Positions 46,021 to 58,200 of a stretch of DNA of 64,000 nt are shown here, in pieces; within the stretch, counting starts at the first letter, position 1; each line of letters begins with the position of its first letter. The translations under genes and the position numbers were made by a program. The notes under the pieces are model-generated. The model was not told the DNA's origin. It did not search any database and saw only the letters and a program-made list of their open reading frames with translations. Where the stretch lies: positions 13,890,501 through 13,954,500 of the forward strand of contig NC_059504.1 of assembly GCF_914767665.1 (NCBI RefSeq), given 5' to 3'. This DNA comes from Harmonia axyridis (lineage: Eukaryota > Arthropoda > Insecta > Coleoptera > Coccinellidae).

Positions 46021-46461
46021 AGAGGGATTACTACCACGTGGCTTTTCGCGTATCAGTCAAAGTTTGATACCCATTAATTTTCGCTCTGGCGCTCTTGCAA
46101 TGACCAAACTTTGTATGGTGTACGAAGTTGAACATTCACTTCATCTTCTTTTTTGTTGAAGAAAATAAGTAGAAGGCAACACTGTACGATGACTTTCACG
46201 AAATTATAATTTTACCTCTTTTGTAATGATTTTTGGTAGGCTTTTTTAAGGATATCTAGAAAGTACATATCATCAATTTTTTGCGAAAAACGATAAGTTA
46301 TCAATATTTTTTCATTCGCAAATCAAAAATATCTACTTTCTCCCATGTAAATTTTTGTTTGAGGAAATTATGTGCAAACCCCATAAAAATCGGTGATTTG
46401 TATGAAGAATTATCTCTAATTTTGTTTTGAACTGAGCAACCAAGTGGTGGTTTTCCCTCTA
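46021..46461. mobile_element. MITE, copy 2, inserted in an RT relic
   Basis: A diverged copy of 1434-1853, with left end GAGGGATTACTACCACGTGG and right end ACCAAGTGGTGGTTTTCCCTC. TAA precedes the left terminus and follows the right terminus, consistent with a 3-bp target duplication. It separates two consecutive parts of an RT. Confidence 0.7.
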
Positions 46462-46823
46462 AATGGATCAGCTACAACGTTATCAGAAAAGAGTGATCAA
46501 AGCAGTGTTCTTACTCATTGGATTATAATTAGTAAAAGACAGCCTATACACTAATACATCAATATTAAACATTGAAAAAAATGAAAGTTTATGAACCAAT
46601 TAAATTAATATATAACATCCAAAAAAAATTTAATGAATCTCACGCCTCTCCCATCAGAACACCAAATCAACTCAGAAATAATTACAGAAGAACTATGAAA
46701 TTACAGAATGCACCCTTCTGCAGGAGCATTACGTCTTTTAACTCTACTCAAACTCTGACTCAAAAAAATCCAAATAAAATGTGCTGTGGTCTAAAAAAAT
46801 ACCTCAGTTTTGTAATGATGATA
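46462..46823 (+). mobile_element. Non-LTR retrotransposon RT relic, right part
   Basis: Continues the RT C-terminal region of 45798-46020: LDQLQRYQKRVIKAVFLL, then in shifted frames TNTSILNIEK and FNESHASPIRTPNQLRNNYR with RRTMKLQNAPF. These are typical of the Jockey-like post-RT region. Several stops are present. Confidence 0.65.
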
Positions 46824-46825
46824 TA

Positions 46826-47385
46826 CTAACTGACAAATAAACTGCAACACCCTGAAACAACCCAACCGTCAGAGGTAACACAAGATAGGGTCGATAATGC
46901 TACAGTCCGAAAGACCCTTCGGACAGTTACAGGATGGCCTTGTTTTCCTAACCACTCATCAGCCAAAGATCGTGTAGTCGCAAATCGGTCTCTAATGGCC
47001 ATAAGTCGATCTTGAACTTCATTTGTGCCCTTTCGACGTCCGGTGCCTACTCTTTTGGGTATTATCAAACCACGCTTGACAATATCTCATAACAGTAGAT
47101 GGATTTCTGTTCGTACGGTTAGCGATTTCTCGAAATGACAACCCCGCCTACCGTAGACCAATAATTCGAACTCTTTCAAATTCACTTAGTTGGAGCAACT
47201 AAACATCGACTTTGGATCTCCTCGTTTGTTGTAAAATTTGAAAAACGACTACAATATTTAAGTAACAAAAATTATTTATTATTTCAAATACAATCATTTA
47301 CTCCTTACTATACTATCTATGTTTTACAAAAAAAAATTTAATTTAAAAACCTCCTTCTGGGTGTTGCAGTTTCGTCGTCAGTTAG
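46826..47385 (-). mobile_element. Tc1-like transposon, internally deleted, copy B
   Basis: Inverted ends CTAACTGACAAATAAACTGC (left) and CTAACTGACGACGAAACTGC (right, inverted), flanked by TA (46824-25, 47386-87). The - strand retains the DNA-binding half: an FERVRIIG-like start near 47175, ISRNR-type first helix-turn-helix, then KRVGTGRRKGTNEVQDRLMA and RDRFATTRSLADEWLGKQGH and PVTVRRVFR. No catalytic residues remain. Together with 30390-31190 it defines one family with two different deletions. Confidence 0.8.
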
Positions 47386-47427
47386 TATATTATGTTATAA
47401 GAAATGTTCATTCAGTTTTAGCTAATA

Positions 47428-48989
47428 CAGGGTGGCCACTTTTTCAATGGGATTGTATTGGTAACTTTTAAACGATAAGAGTTAGGAGGTCGGTCAAATG
47501 GACAAAAAGTTGCATGCATAGAAGCATTATCAAGCAGTTCAAACAAATCGAGATTATCATGGCTGGTTTTCGAGATATCATAAGAAAAGTAAATTATGTC
47601 ATTTTGATTTTTCTTTTTTTTCCCACTTCATTTCAAATATCATCAAAAAATGTCACAGGAATTTTTTATTTGACAGTAAATTATTCTCAATTTGACGTAA
47701 TCAGATTTCGTATCCAACGTTTCGTGCTCTCTGGGCCACCCTCAACCTCATTTTTTTCAATACGGATCTGTATATTTTATGACACTTTTCGAAATAACTT
47801 TTAACGCTGAATTCAACGATATGTCATACAATGTCATTCAAAGTTGATTTTCAGGAGATTTTGACCCTCATCCAAAATTAATGGTGTGTATGTAAAAAAA
47901 AACGAGTCTATTAACGATATCAATGTTCTGACCCAAATTCAATCGAACCCAGAAAAAAAATCGAGAACTGAGGCCAGTGAATGGAATTTTACAAAAACTG
48001 CTCTTGATAAAATAGTCAAGAGAGGCGAATACAATGATTTTAAATTTGAATACCAAGCCTTGCAAAAATTATATCGTAATGCTCTCAAAATAAATTTCGA
48101 TTCTGTAATTTGTTTCAACGGAACAAATGACAAATACAACAATAGTGATACCTCGCGAGAAAATTGAGAATGTTTTGAAAGGTATTCAAGGAGACCAAAC
48201 AAGCAAATGTATAAGAAGTATGGGTTCCAGAACCGTAAAGTGCATCTTACAAAATGGTGGACATTTCGAACACGTTCTTCATTAATTTTCATTTACTTTC
48301 GAATAATCATTTGATTTTTCTTTCATTAAATGATACTTTCGTTTCATTATTATGAATTGAAATATTTAAATGATTATTATAGAAGAAGAACCAAGAAACC
48401 AGTATACTGGTTTCTTGCTTTGATTCTAATATGTTCCATTTAGTTCAAGATGGGTAAGTTGATTTTCTTATCGAAATTTATTGCATATTGCATGTTGCTA
48501 ATTAAACTAAATGAAGGTAATACAGATCCGACCCGAAGAAAATTGGATAAGGGTCAAAATCACCTGAAAATCTACTTTGAATGACATTGTATGATATATC
48601 GTTGAATTCAGCGTTAAAAGTTATTTCGAAAAATGTCATAAAATATGCAGGTCCGTATTGAAAAAAATTAGGTTGAGGGTGGCCCAAAGAGTACGAAACG
48701 TTGGATACGAAATCTGATTACGTCAAATTGAGGATAATTTACTGTCAAATAAAAAATTCCTGTGACATTTTTTGATGATATTTGAAATGAAGTGGGAAAA
48801 AAAGAAAAATCAAAATGACATAATTTACTTTTCTTATGATATCTCGAAAACTGGCCCTGATAATCTCGATTTGTTTGAACTGCTTGATAATGCTTCTATG
48901 CATGCAACTTTTTGTCCATTTGACCGACCTTCTAACTCTTATGGTTTAAAAGTTACCAATACAATCCCATTGAAAAAGTGGCCACCCTG
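47428..48989. mobile_element. Giant palindromic (foldback) element, copy 2
   Basis: Same arms as 37643-39090 (left 47428-47876, right about 48525-48989), with TA at 47426-27 and 48990-91. The centre is longer and holds a 93-codon + strand frame (47886-48167) beginning MYVKKNESINDINVLTQIQS. It continues with EKKSRTEASEWNFTKTALDK and NDFKFEYQALQKLYRNALK and ends in DTSREN, then shifts into KIENVLKGIQGDQTSKCIRS and NGGHFEHVLH. Copy 1 retains only the later part. The last segment resembles an IS630-type transposase C-terminus; I do not recognise the rest. Confidence 0.87.
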
Positions 48990-49656
48990 TATATGAGTTA
49001 AGGCCTAGTAACTAGTACTGTAGTGATTTAAAGTCAGAAAATAAAAATTTTTATTATATATTATTATTAAAACTATAGATACAATCAAGCAGAAATCTAC
49101 TACCTACTTGACTGTAAAATATCGGTTAGATTAGAAGGTTCCTTCGAAACTTGAGAGAATCACATGAATACGAATTCGAACAAACGCTCAGAAGCTCCTG
49201 ACTTCACGTTATTACTTCTCTCACAGTTTTTTTATCCTTCTTCTCATTTATTAATCAGATCGGGCGTTGCCCTTTAATAATAAGTCACCCAGTGTTGTAA
49301 GAAATATCCGTTTTTATGAGTTTATATGACACTTTCCTAAGTAAATACGTGTTTGCTCCACACTCACCACAATTTCCCAATTATCGCAGTTCCATTTCCT
49401 CTATTCTTCATTTCCGCATAGAATGGCCTGAAGATAATTTCATTGACGAAATAAATGAATCATGCGAAACGTAACGTAATACTTACATCTCGGTTTTGAA
49501 CTCTAATTCTCTGAACAGAATCGCTCTATCTCTATCATTCAGTCATAATATCTGTAATTTCGATTATTATAAATCCGTGGTCCAATTCAATTCTGTCTGT
49601 CCATCCGAAATGATAAATATCAGTTTGAATCACCCTGTAAAATCATCAGTTCAGGC
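48990..49656. other. Intergenic DNA; dispersed repeat fragment at 49163-49215
   Basis: The segment with CAAACGCTCAGAAGCTCCTGA then CTTCACGTTATTACTTC is a copy of the repeat also seen at 2480-2545, 3465-3515 and 57043-57110. Nothing else was recognised. Confidence 0.45.
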
Positions 49657-51451
49657 CACGGGCGTAGCCAGGGGGGGGGGGGGGTTTGGGGGTTCAACTC
49701 CCCCCCGAAATGTTAAAGATGTCAAAAATTTTTTTTCAAAATCTCGAAAATATTTTTTAATGGAATTTGTAAAAAGTGAATGAAATTATCACTCTCAGTT
49801 CAATTAATTTGTAATGTGAAATTTGAATTAAATTACCTCTACGTAATCCAGTCAATTTGTGCTCACATGTGGCCCTCAAAGGAAAGTTATGGGTTAGTTT
49901 GATTTTTTCGATCGTATGTAACGGGTGTTTTTTTCGAGATATATAACTTTAAGTTAGCATTACTGTTCAATATGGCGACCGATTTAACTGCTGTCAAGTG
50001 ATTTATTCTCAATTCGGTTTGGCAATTCATCATGAATAGACTCACACCTGAAGAACGCTTGAAAATAGTGCAATTCTATTTCGAAAATAAGGGTTCTGGG
50101 CGGAATACGTATCGCGCACTACGTCCATTAGCGATGAAGCGCACTTCTGGTTGAATGGCTACGTCAACAAACAAAACTGCCGCATTTAGAGTGAAGCTAA
50201 TCCTCAAGTGTATGTCGAAACACCGTTACATCCAGAATAACTGACTGTTTGGTGCGCTTCATGGGCTGGTGGAATCATTGGTCCGTACTTCTTCAAAAAC
50301 GATGACGGCCAGAACGTTACAGTCAATGGTGATCGGTATAGAGCCATGATTACTAACTTTTTCATTCCTGAATTGAACAACCATGATGTCCAGGAGCTGT
50401 GGTTCCAACAAGACGGCGCAACATGTCACACAGCTCGTGCCACAATCGATTTATTTGAAGACACGTTTGGTGACCGCCTAATTTCACGTTTTGGACCAAT
50501 TGGCCTCCAAGATCTTGTGATTTAACACCGCTAGACTACTTTCTGTGGGGCTATGTAAAGTCATTGGTCTATGCGGATAAGCCACAAACCCTTCACCATT
50601 TGGAAGACAACATTCGCCGTGTTTTTGCCGATATACGGCCACAAATGTTGGAAAAAGTCATCGAAAATTGGACGTCCAGATTGGACTACATCCGAGCCAG
50701 CCTTGTCGGTCATATGCCAGAAATCATATTTAAAATGTAATGCCACAAGATTATCTTGCGGATAAATAAAATTCATATCAATCTAATAATCCATCGTTGT
50801 TTTATTGCAATTTAAAATTCTATAGCTCTAAAAAAAACACCATTTATTTTTTTGGGTACTGAATCCGAATTCTGTGACAGAACATAAAAAAAAAATACAA
50901 AAAAAATTTAATCTTCTGACGTTTTCTTCCATAAAGTTTTTTGTCCGAAAAACCTGGCTCACACAATAGTTCAAAATTGGCGTATTATATCTATCTCTGC
51001 TAAAACTCAGTTGATGGGGTAGTTTTAATTTCTTCGATTTATTATCTCTGTTTTTGGGGTACAGAATTCGAATCTGAAGATTGCCACCAAAATTTCATGA
51101 TAAAACATTGAAAAAAATGCAAAAAAGGTGATAACTATCATTTTTTACCGGTTTTTTGCATATAAACTTTCTACTCATAAATTTGAATTTGAGTACTTTG
51201 TTGTATAAGTACTACGACGGTATTTTTTTCCTAACTATATTTATAGGAATCGATGTGAAGAACTAAACTAAATTTCAAAAAGTGATTTCGAAAATGCTTT
51301 TTTTCTCAAAACATACTTGAAAAATAAAACTAGTGAAAATAGACTGAATGGGTTAGCTCTTTTAAAGTTGATATATCTAAAAAGAACAATATAAGATTTT
51401 TTTTATAATATGTAAAACCCCCCCCGAAACTGAAACCTGGCTACGCCCGTG
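49657..51451. mobile_element. hAT-like element carrying a nested IS630 derivative, copy 1
   Basis: Termini CACGGGCGTAGCCAGG followed by a G run (left) and a C run then CCTGGCTACGCCCGTG (right) are perfect 16-bp TIRs. The flanks GTTCAGGC (49649-49656) and GTGCAGGC (51452-51459) match in 7 of 8 bases, as expected for an aged 8-bp hAT duplication. The 1795-bp element has no transposase of its own. It contains the Tc1-type element 49921-50844. The copy from 62491 has the same nested element at the same place. Confidence 0.82.
49921..50844 (+). mobile_element. IS630/Tc1-like deletion derivative, copy 2 (nested)
   Basis: TIR ACGGGTGTTTTTTTCGAGA at the left after TA (49919-20); right end AAAACACCATT before TA. 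The + strand encodes MNRLTPEERLKIVQFYFENK from 50031, joined by the same internal deletion as copies 1 and 3 to SDEAHFWLNGYVNKQNCR out of frame. It then reads WFQQDGATCHTARATIDLFE, and a one- or two-base loss in the segment before WPPRSCDLT shifts the frame at about 50500 (reads GPIGLQDLVI then stop). The third Asp block (TPLDYFLWGYVKSLVYADKP) follows in another frame. It cannot encode an intact transposase. Confidence 0.88.
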
Positions 51452-52289
51452 GTGCAGGCTCGTTACAATTGATGTCGAATAAAAAAAATGCCTATATCTA
51501 CTTATCTACTTGTTACTTTGACAAACTTCAGGGGGTGATTGCTCATAATATTCTAATATGAATTTTCCAAATAAATTTACAGGGTGATTCACCGCGATGA
51601 CCTATCAGAAGTTTATGGAAAAATGATTACAATTTTGTGCTGAAAATTTGCATGTTTTAGACAATGATCTTCCTCCCTAAAATATTTTCAGATTTCTACA
51701 ATTTCCGGTTATACCGGAAATGGACCACTTTTTTTTTCTTTTTTTATTATCTCGAAAAAAGGGTTTCTACACTTATCGAGACACTATTATTTATTCCTTA
51801 ATTTAATGTTTCTGCTGTATATGTTTGGGCGAATAAACAATTAATTTATTCATTTTCTTATTTCAAATGGCACACCCAGTATATTATTTCATCATTAGAT
51901 TAGATTAGCTTTTTTGATGACAATTTCTGGAATAGGCCTCATCTTGGGTAAAAACTCAACGGTTCATGAGTTAATAGGATTCTTATTAACAAAATGGTGG
52001 CGACGAGGACTCACATTCTTTTAATATTCCTGTAAACCAATTTTTTTCCGAGAAAATCCCTATCATTTTCCATTCTGCAAATACGTAGTATTATAAGACT
52101 GTTTGCAGTTTGGATCAACAATTTACAGGGTGTTCATCAAAATATCATGAGCTTGGACAACTCAAATTCATCAAAACTCAAGATTTTCAAATAAGAACCT
52201 ATATTTTTTATTATTTCAGTCTATTCTACGTACAAAAATAGTGATTAGGGGGGTTACTTAAGCAAAAAAGGGGCCATGAAATTAAAATT
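51452..52289. repeat. Dispersed repeat (match to 2100-2440) and flanks
   Basis: From about 51585 (ACAGGGTGATTCACC) to 52125, blocks match 2100-2440 in inverse orientation: TTCCGGTTATACCGGAAAT (itself a short palindrome), TTTCAAATGGCACACCCAG, ACTCAACGGTTCATGAGTTA and AAGACTGTTTGCAGTTTGGA. A further ACAGGGTGTTCATC end lies at 52134. No coding sequence was recognised. Confidence 0.5.
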
Positions 52290-52735
52290 TGGTAAAGAAG
52301 GAAAAACATTTTTGACATCTAGGACATGTCCTTAAAGGTTAGCCCTTAACTTAACCAATAAGTTGTTCAAATAGTTCATTGTTCAATTGGAAAAAGTTTT
52401 TTTGTAGACATAAATCTGTAGTGTAGGTATCACAGGAGTTACTGGTATGATTAACGATCAAAAATGTTTTCTCCTTCTTTACCAAATTTCAAGCCCTTTT
52501 TTAGTTTTCTTATCATTTTTGGTAAAGAAGGAGAAAACATTTTTGATATCTGGGACATGGCCACAAAAAAAAAACTTTCAACTGAACCAATACTTTTTTG
52601 TTGAATTGGAAAAAGTTTTTTTGTAGAAATAATTCTGCACAGGATTAACGATATGATTAACGATCAAAAATGTTTTCTCCTTCTTCACCAAATTTCGAAG
52701 CCCTTTTTTAGTTTTCTTGCCATTTTTGTACATAT
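52290..52735. repeat. Tandem duplication of a 231-bp hairpin repeat
   Basis: Unit 1 begins GGTAAAGAAGGAAAAACATT at 52290 and unit 2 begins GGTAAAGAAGGAGAAAACAT at 52521, 231 bp apart. Within each unit the right side (CAAAAATGTTTTCTCCTTCT) is the reverse complement of the left side, so each is a terminal hairpin. A further partial trace is near 62073-62135. Confidence 0.8.
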
Positions 52736-54054
52736 GTATATTCTGTATTATTTGTAGAATCTTCAGTGTCTGAAGATGAACCTGATAAAAGTTCGAAACT
52801 GCACGGTTACACATTGTAATCCCCAAATTGTTAACGTTAGATTTTGGTGGTAAAACATATTTTAATCAAATACCAATCTTGCTAGTAGAAATCGAAATGG
52901 TATAATTAATCCTTAATTCTCATTGAATACGTCACATATCTTGGGAGTTCCAACTTAAATTTCCACCCAAGCCCGCCTAAGATGACGAATGAACTATCCT
53001 AGAATTTTCTTGTCTTCTCAAATTTCCACACACTCACAACTCATATTCACATCTCTAATTTTTCATTTAAAGTAATGAGGTGTAATTACAATGTGTAAAA
53101 GAAGTTCCTAGAAGTTAATTTAACACTTTATTGAAACCATATGATACTGTCGTAATAACGATTGGGTTCATAGGCCTCAAATCTTGTGTGGATTCTTTGT
53201 TTAGGTCAAAATTCTTTTCAGTGCGCTCCTTAAGTGATGTTAATCGTTCGGAGTTCCTTAATGAACCGAACTGATTATACTTTTCAATCTGAAGAAGTCG
53301 TTATGGAAATGGAAGAATGAAGATTGCACATTTTGCGATAAAATATCATAATAATAAAACTTCAGCTCACTGACGATCATATCAAGACTATGAAATAACT
53401 CAGTAATGCTTAGCAGTTTTCAACCAAAGCCTTTATGAATATAATAATCAAGATAAAAGACTACAAATTTTGAATCTTGAAACCATGAAATAGATGCCAA
53501 GGGAATTGAGGCTAATCTACGCACTGACAAAAATATTCCTGATGAGCGTAAAAAGTTCGATCATCTTAGGAACCCGTTGAGCGTTTATCATTAATTTGAT
53601 ATAGATTGTCAGAATTGGGGAGTCTAGCGGTGAACTATATTTTTCTCTAATTCTGTGGTTATTCCGTTCATTCTTCCACATCTTGTAGAACAAAATCGTG
53701 CGAGAATATATCAGAAACGCACAGTTTGCATGGTTATATTTTATTATTCTATGTTGGTACTCCGAACTTTCCGCCACGGCTTTATCTGTCAATTCATCAA
53801 TTTGCCTTAAAGAAATCAGTTCTGCCAACCAACATTTTTCAATGCAAAAATCACTAAATTATATTTATGGAAATATTTCATTAATTTCAATGAAAATGCA
53901 ATGAATTAGAGAAAATAATGTATAATACCCGTACAGAAGGCTCATTCTACCACTCGTTCATTCCAAAACTCGCCACTTCGTGCCTCGTTTTTGAATTTTG
54001 AACTCGTGGAAGAATATCAATGCCTTCTGCACTTGTATTATAAATAACTATTCA
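52736..54054. other. Intergenic DNA; repeat trace at 53925-54045
   Basis: 53925-54045 has partly inverted GAAGGCTCATTCTAC / ATGCCTTCTGCACTTG ends and a central CGTGCCTCGTTTTTGAA, reminiscent of the ATTCTAAAACAAGTT repeats. The - strand 103-codon frame 53828-53517 (AELISLRQIDELTDKAVAES) looks protein-like, but I cannot name it and the sequence beyond it has stops. Confidence 0.35.
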
Positions 54055-55074
54055 CTAGCTGACCCGGCGAACTTTGTACCGCCCTATAATCAAACAATAT
54101 CTGTTACCTTTTTATCTGAATTAAGTTAATTTCTTTATTAAGTATTGCTGTTGGTATATTAATAAATCAAAATTATTCCAAAAACAAAGTTTTTATTATT
54201 CTAATGCTTTATGATATACACAATATTCTTAGTTTTATTTTCTGGCGCGTCTAAATAGTGTTGTTGGTATTCCGACACGGGAACAGGCGACATATAACTG
54301 GCCATGTGAAAAACATGAATTTTCAAGATTAATGCCACAAACACTTAGCGACTACCCTTGGTCCAATTGCAACGATATGCAGTGTACTGTAGTCAATTTC
54401 TTTGTTATAATTAAATGCAGCTCTATAGGGGTTAAACGCAACACTTCTATTTTGTTGGTTCCGGTTCCATCGATTCTGTCCAACTTCATTCCGCGTTTCA
54501 CGTTGCTCATCAGTTTGACTTGCTCTTGTATTTCTTTGACTTGCAGCATTACGGGTTCTGCGACTTAAGTTTGTACGTCTAATTGCCGGCATTTTTAGAA
54601 ACAAAAATTCAACCGAAAATAAATGGTCGGTCAAAACTTTCCAACACTATATTAATTTGACTAACCTTGTTGAACGAACACTTCAGAAAAAAACACACAC
54701 TACAAATTATCCTGTAGAAACCAATGTGAAAAGTACACTAAGAAATGGTAAATGAATTATGTAGGTATTCTGTTATTATAACTCCGACCACAGACCAACT
54801 CTGACCGATATATTTGCAAAGAGCATGTAAACTACATTTCTTTGTTTTAATGTCAACTACGTGAATATTACTGCCAGTGATACATCATTTTATTAAAAAA
54901 GTGAAATGTTCTAGTTTCCTGTGAAACATTCGTATTTTTTCCTTACATAAGAACCTTCTCCTAATAATAACAAATACCTACAACAACAAAAGAATTACTG
55001 AAATCGGTCCAGCCATTCACTCGTGATGCCGTGACCAAGGGAAAAAGGGATTCATTTATTTATATATATATAGA
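54055..55074 (-). mobile_element. Mini-Helitron, complete ends
   Basis: On the - strand the element starts A|TCTATATATATAAATAAA at 55074 and ends TTCGCCGGGTCAGCTAG|T at 54055. This gives the canonical Helitron 5' TC and 3' CTAG with insertion between host A and T and no target duplication. The 3' end is preceded by GGCGGTACAAAG, as in related insect Helitrons. Inside, the - strand frame 54634-54329 begins at its second Met as MPAIRRTNLSRRTRNAASQ, the N-terminus of a Helitron Rep/helicase. About 54310-54240 reads FSHGQLYVACSRVGIPTTLF, the helicase C-terminus (motif VI region). Everything between is deleted, so it is a 1020-bp non-autonomous derivative. Confidence 0.9.
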
Positions 55075-55224
55075 TTATATCTACCTGAAAACCACAGATT
55101 GTGAAGAAACATTTATTTTCAAAACATGTAATTTTAATTTTTGTCAGTTGAAATATATTTGCATGCAAACGCCTAGTAACATTGTTAGAATAATTCAAGT
55201 CGAATTGTCTTATATTTCAGAAAG

Positions 55225-55230
55225 TTTATT
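55225..55230 (-). promoter_or_regulatory. Polyadenylation signal of MMP B
   Basis: AATAAA on the - strand, 56 nt after the stop codon at 55286-55288. Confidence 0.6.
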
Positions 55231-55285
55231 CAATTGATGATAACAACTGAAAAGAAATATATTCTTTCATAAACTGAAAAACTTC

Positions 55286-58200
55286 CTATTTACTTCCCCC
55301 CATAAAAACCCCGATCATTTCTAATCTTTTAATTGTTTCAAACCACCCTCTTATAGGGTGAATTCTATTCACAGGTAGTTTTGGTTGGTTTTTAGATCGA
55401 TTAGTTGGTATACCTCCAGATTTCTTTCCGTATAATTTTTGAATTCCTTTTATATCATCAGGGTGAAGATCTTTTTTCCAAGAATAGGGGTAATAGGGCC
55501 ACATAACAGACTCCTTTACTTTAGAGTGTCCGAGTCCCAGACTGTGACCAAATTCATGTGTTGCCACCTGGTATAAGTCTAATCCACGACCAGGACCAAT
55601 CCTCCAACGTTCTGAGTCGTCAAAATGTATGGCACCTCCATTTCTCTGAAAAAAGTGAGGTGAATCTTCCATATTGAAATACAATATTTTAGATTTTTCA
55701 TGTTTATCGGAGGAGAAACTATTATAACTATTCTATTTTTTACAATAATTACTACTCTATTGACGAATTAACGAATCAGACCGATATTCCTCAACCGAAA
55801 AAGGACTTTTGGAGAAATAACTCCTTGATTACTTTCCTGAATATTTATTTGTTTGAAGATTTCCAATGAGAAGGCACATGATTGATCTGATACCTCGATA
55901 TAATGGAGAACGTTCGAAATTATGAGTGCAATGCTTAAGAAACAGAAGCACCTGTGAATTACGTGTTCTGTGATCGTGCGAACTAGCAAGTTTTTTCCAG
56001 TTAGTCTCATCACAAGCCTATATATGATATTTGAATATGTATACATGGAAGTGATAGAATCACATTGGCGACAAACATAGGTTGACATGATGCTCGATAG
56101 TTCAAACCGAAAATGAGACGCATAACTCTTTTCTGTGCCACAGTCTCCCGAAAGCAAAATATTGTATGAGATATGACAGTTAACAAGACTCAATAAGAGA
56201 ACCAGGTGGTAGGGATGTTTTCAGTCTACTTATTCCATAAGCATTATAAATTTTTCTGCATAGGACATCAACCAACTAAAACATCGATCCATGTGGATAA
56301 TATAAGTAATAAGCAGGATGGGGCAAGTCCTTTATGAAGAGCAAGAATAGTAGAGGTCCCATTACAGAGCTCTGAGGAACACCCATTTCTCTTCCTCACT
56401 GACATACTTCTGTGATGGAGAAAACTATGCAGCCAATCACAAAAAATAACTCTAAAGCCAAGACTGTAACATTTATCAATGATGAACCTAAATGCTAGAG
56501 TATCAAAGAAAAAGAGCGAAAAAAATTTCTGCCACCAGTAATTTTAAATCCAAGATTTCGTAAACTGATTCAACAAATTTGAGTGCGACCGTCTGAGTGA
56601 AGCAACCAACTTTAAAACAGTGGTGGGCTTTTTTGAGGATATTTAATGTATTCAAATATGCCTTCATTTTCTCGAAAACCACTCTCTCAAAAGCTTTGGA
56701 GAGAACACTAGGAATCGATATTGGTCGATAGTTTGATAAAACAAATGAACAAAATCAAGTACTTGTGATTCTGAATAACTGACAGCCTAGATACAGATGT
56801 TGAAATAAGATCAAGGTTGATCAGTGTCAATTGCTCAAGTTTATGATAAAGGGCGAAACAGAGAGAATACAAGGAGCAGGAATGAGGCAACCCTCCTGGG
56901 TGAAGAATATAAAAGACTGGAAAGGGATGAATTTCCAAACGTTGGTTCACACAAGAGCTTGACATTGTTGTCGCCAATCTTTACTAGAAGAGATCTTCGG
57001 AGATCTCAGAACTGTATAGAACATCTTCAAGGTTTCAATTCCCGCACTTATGAACGTGTGCTCGGAAGCTCCTAACTTTTTTTGACTTACGTTAGTACTT
57101 TCCTCATTTTTTCGATATACTACTTGAATTTTCTATGATTCTGACGCCGCTCTAAGATTCATCGTAGCACGAATGTCGAAATTGATATTTTATACATGGT
57201 GGGGTTAAAATAAAGACCTTTATTATTATAACTATTAATTTCAAGTCGGTCAGATCTGTGCAATTGAGAGCTACAAATAAATAGTCAGAATCTTTTTTCT
57301 TCGATCGATCACATTTTTTTATTGAAATAGTGTATTCTAAAACAAGTTGTAGAATAGCATCCTATTCATGGGCGCCCGCAGAAATTTTTCTCAGGGGGGG
57401 CAAAATGAAAATAATTGAAAAACAATAAGGCATCCATGATTGTCGTAGGCGACATCAGTATTCCGTTTCTTTCTATTTCTGTATTTATATTTTTCACCAG
57501 CGTCTACTCTGAATTTCAAAAGATCACTAAAAGTGGTACAGGGTGGACAAAAATACAATAGTTTCGTGTGTGCTCATAAAATAACGCATAATATTCTTTA
57601 TTAGTTAAATTAACAATATTATCAAAAATACTTATTGTCTAGCGCTAATTGGTTTGAATGTAACACCCTGTAGTTTGTTACATTTTTAGATTAATAAAAA
57701 TGAGCTGTTTCCAAACATGTTTGGTACTTTTGGTCTAGCAGACAGAATATGAAAGAAATTATTTCATATTTTTATACATTTTTATCAATCTAAAAATGTA
57801 ACAAACTACAGGGTGTTATATTCAAACCAATTGCCGTATTTTTGATAATATTGTTAATTTAACTAATAAAGAATATTACGGGTCACTTTATGAGCACACA
57901 CAAAACTATTGTATTTTTGTCCACCCTGTACCAATTGGAATCAACATGTGATACATTTTTGGAATCTGCTCAGCCAGAGTAATCGGAAAATTGAGTCAAA
58001 ATGGGAGTATTCCATTAAAAAAAAATGACGCTGACGTCATTACTCGAAAGTAATTCACCCTGTATATTAGATTATTATTTCAAAATACGGTAAATTAAAA
58101 TAAAGAATCGACATGTTTCAGGATTATTCCTTAAAATGGTCTGTTTAGCTGAAAATGAATATTGTTCCATACTTAACGGTTACGGACGCAGTGTATAAGA

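Noticed and set aside
53517..53828. 103-codon - strand frame as a host gene
   Set aside because: Protein-like in places but unidentifiable, with stops just downstream and a repeat-rich setting; left as unrecognised.
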